DNA of 13,972 nt from JBBDIM01 sp040880405. GTDB taxonomy: Bacteria > Planctomycetota > Planctomycetia > Pirellulales > Pirellulaceae. The first letter of the stretch is position 1. Every line of letters starts with the position of its first letter. The notes under the pieces are model-generated. The model was not told the origin of the DNA and did no database searches. It saw only the letters and a program-made list of their open reading frames with translations. The position numbers were made by a program, and so were the translations under genes. The stretch lies in assembly GCA_040880405.1 (NCBI GenBank), contig JBBDIM010000176.1, positions 1-13,972 on the forward strand. Direction: 5' to 3'. This document shows positions 13,907 through 13,972 of the stretch, piece after piece.

Positions 13907-13972
13907 TAATGGAACCCGAACCGGCGTCCGGACTTTCCGGAAGAGTCAGCATCCTCTCGCACTTCACCGGGC

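Overview
The window looks like a Planctomycetes chromosome segment, probably from the Pirellulales or a related order. The gene families point that way: a DUF1559 pseudopilin-like protein beside a small transthyretin-like lipoprotein, a DUF1587/1595/1592/1588/1585 cytochrome-type protein, a DUF1552 Tat-exported protein and a large MMPL-type RND permease. All are typical of planctomycetes, where the DUF families are heavily amplified. The long intergenic stretches full of palindromic repeats fit the same picture. This taxonomic call is inference from family content, not from a marker gene.

All five convincing genes lie on the minus strand. In transcription order they are: an RND/MMPL permease (12824-9414), a secreted DUF1592-family c-type cytochrome-like protein (9143-6078), a Tat-exported DUF1552 protein (5972-4644), a repeat-rich gap of about 1.35 kb, a DUF1559 protein with a type IV pilin-like N-terminus (3293-2157) and a small lipoprotein with a carboxypeptidase-regulatory/transthyretin-like fold (2000-1533). 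Two broken genes follow: a tentative IS1634-like transposase fragment (1488-1231) and the C-terminal tail of a second transthyretin-like protein (840-631), which is cut off at the edge of a palindromic repeat.

The genes fall into two blocks. The DUF1592 and DUF1552 genes are close, same-strand, and match a pairing commonly seen in planctomycetes. They probably act together outside the cytoplasmic membrane, but their biochemical role is unknown. The RND permease lies 270 bp upstream; its co-transcription with them is possible but unproven. The DUF1559 and lipoprotein genes form the second block, also a recurrent planctomycete pairing.

The non-coding islands (1-1230, 3294-4643 and 12825-13972) hold most of the unusual structure. 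Several unrelated palindrome families are present, some in both orientations at the two ends of the window: an ATGCCCACG/CGTGGGCAT hairpin family, an AACGCAGAG composite element, a 185-bp nested inverted repeat with GGCCCGAAGGGTCGGCACAA at its outer ends, a GCCCC/GGGGC hairpin triplet and a GCCGACG hairpin pair. No tRNA, rRNA, CRISPR array or intact insertion sequence was found. I see no clear new defence or metabolic system. The best leads are the long C-terminal extension of the DUF1592 protein, the asymmetric loss of acidic residues in the RND permease, and the repeat families together with the gene remnant they border.
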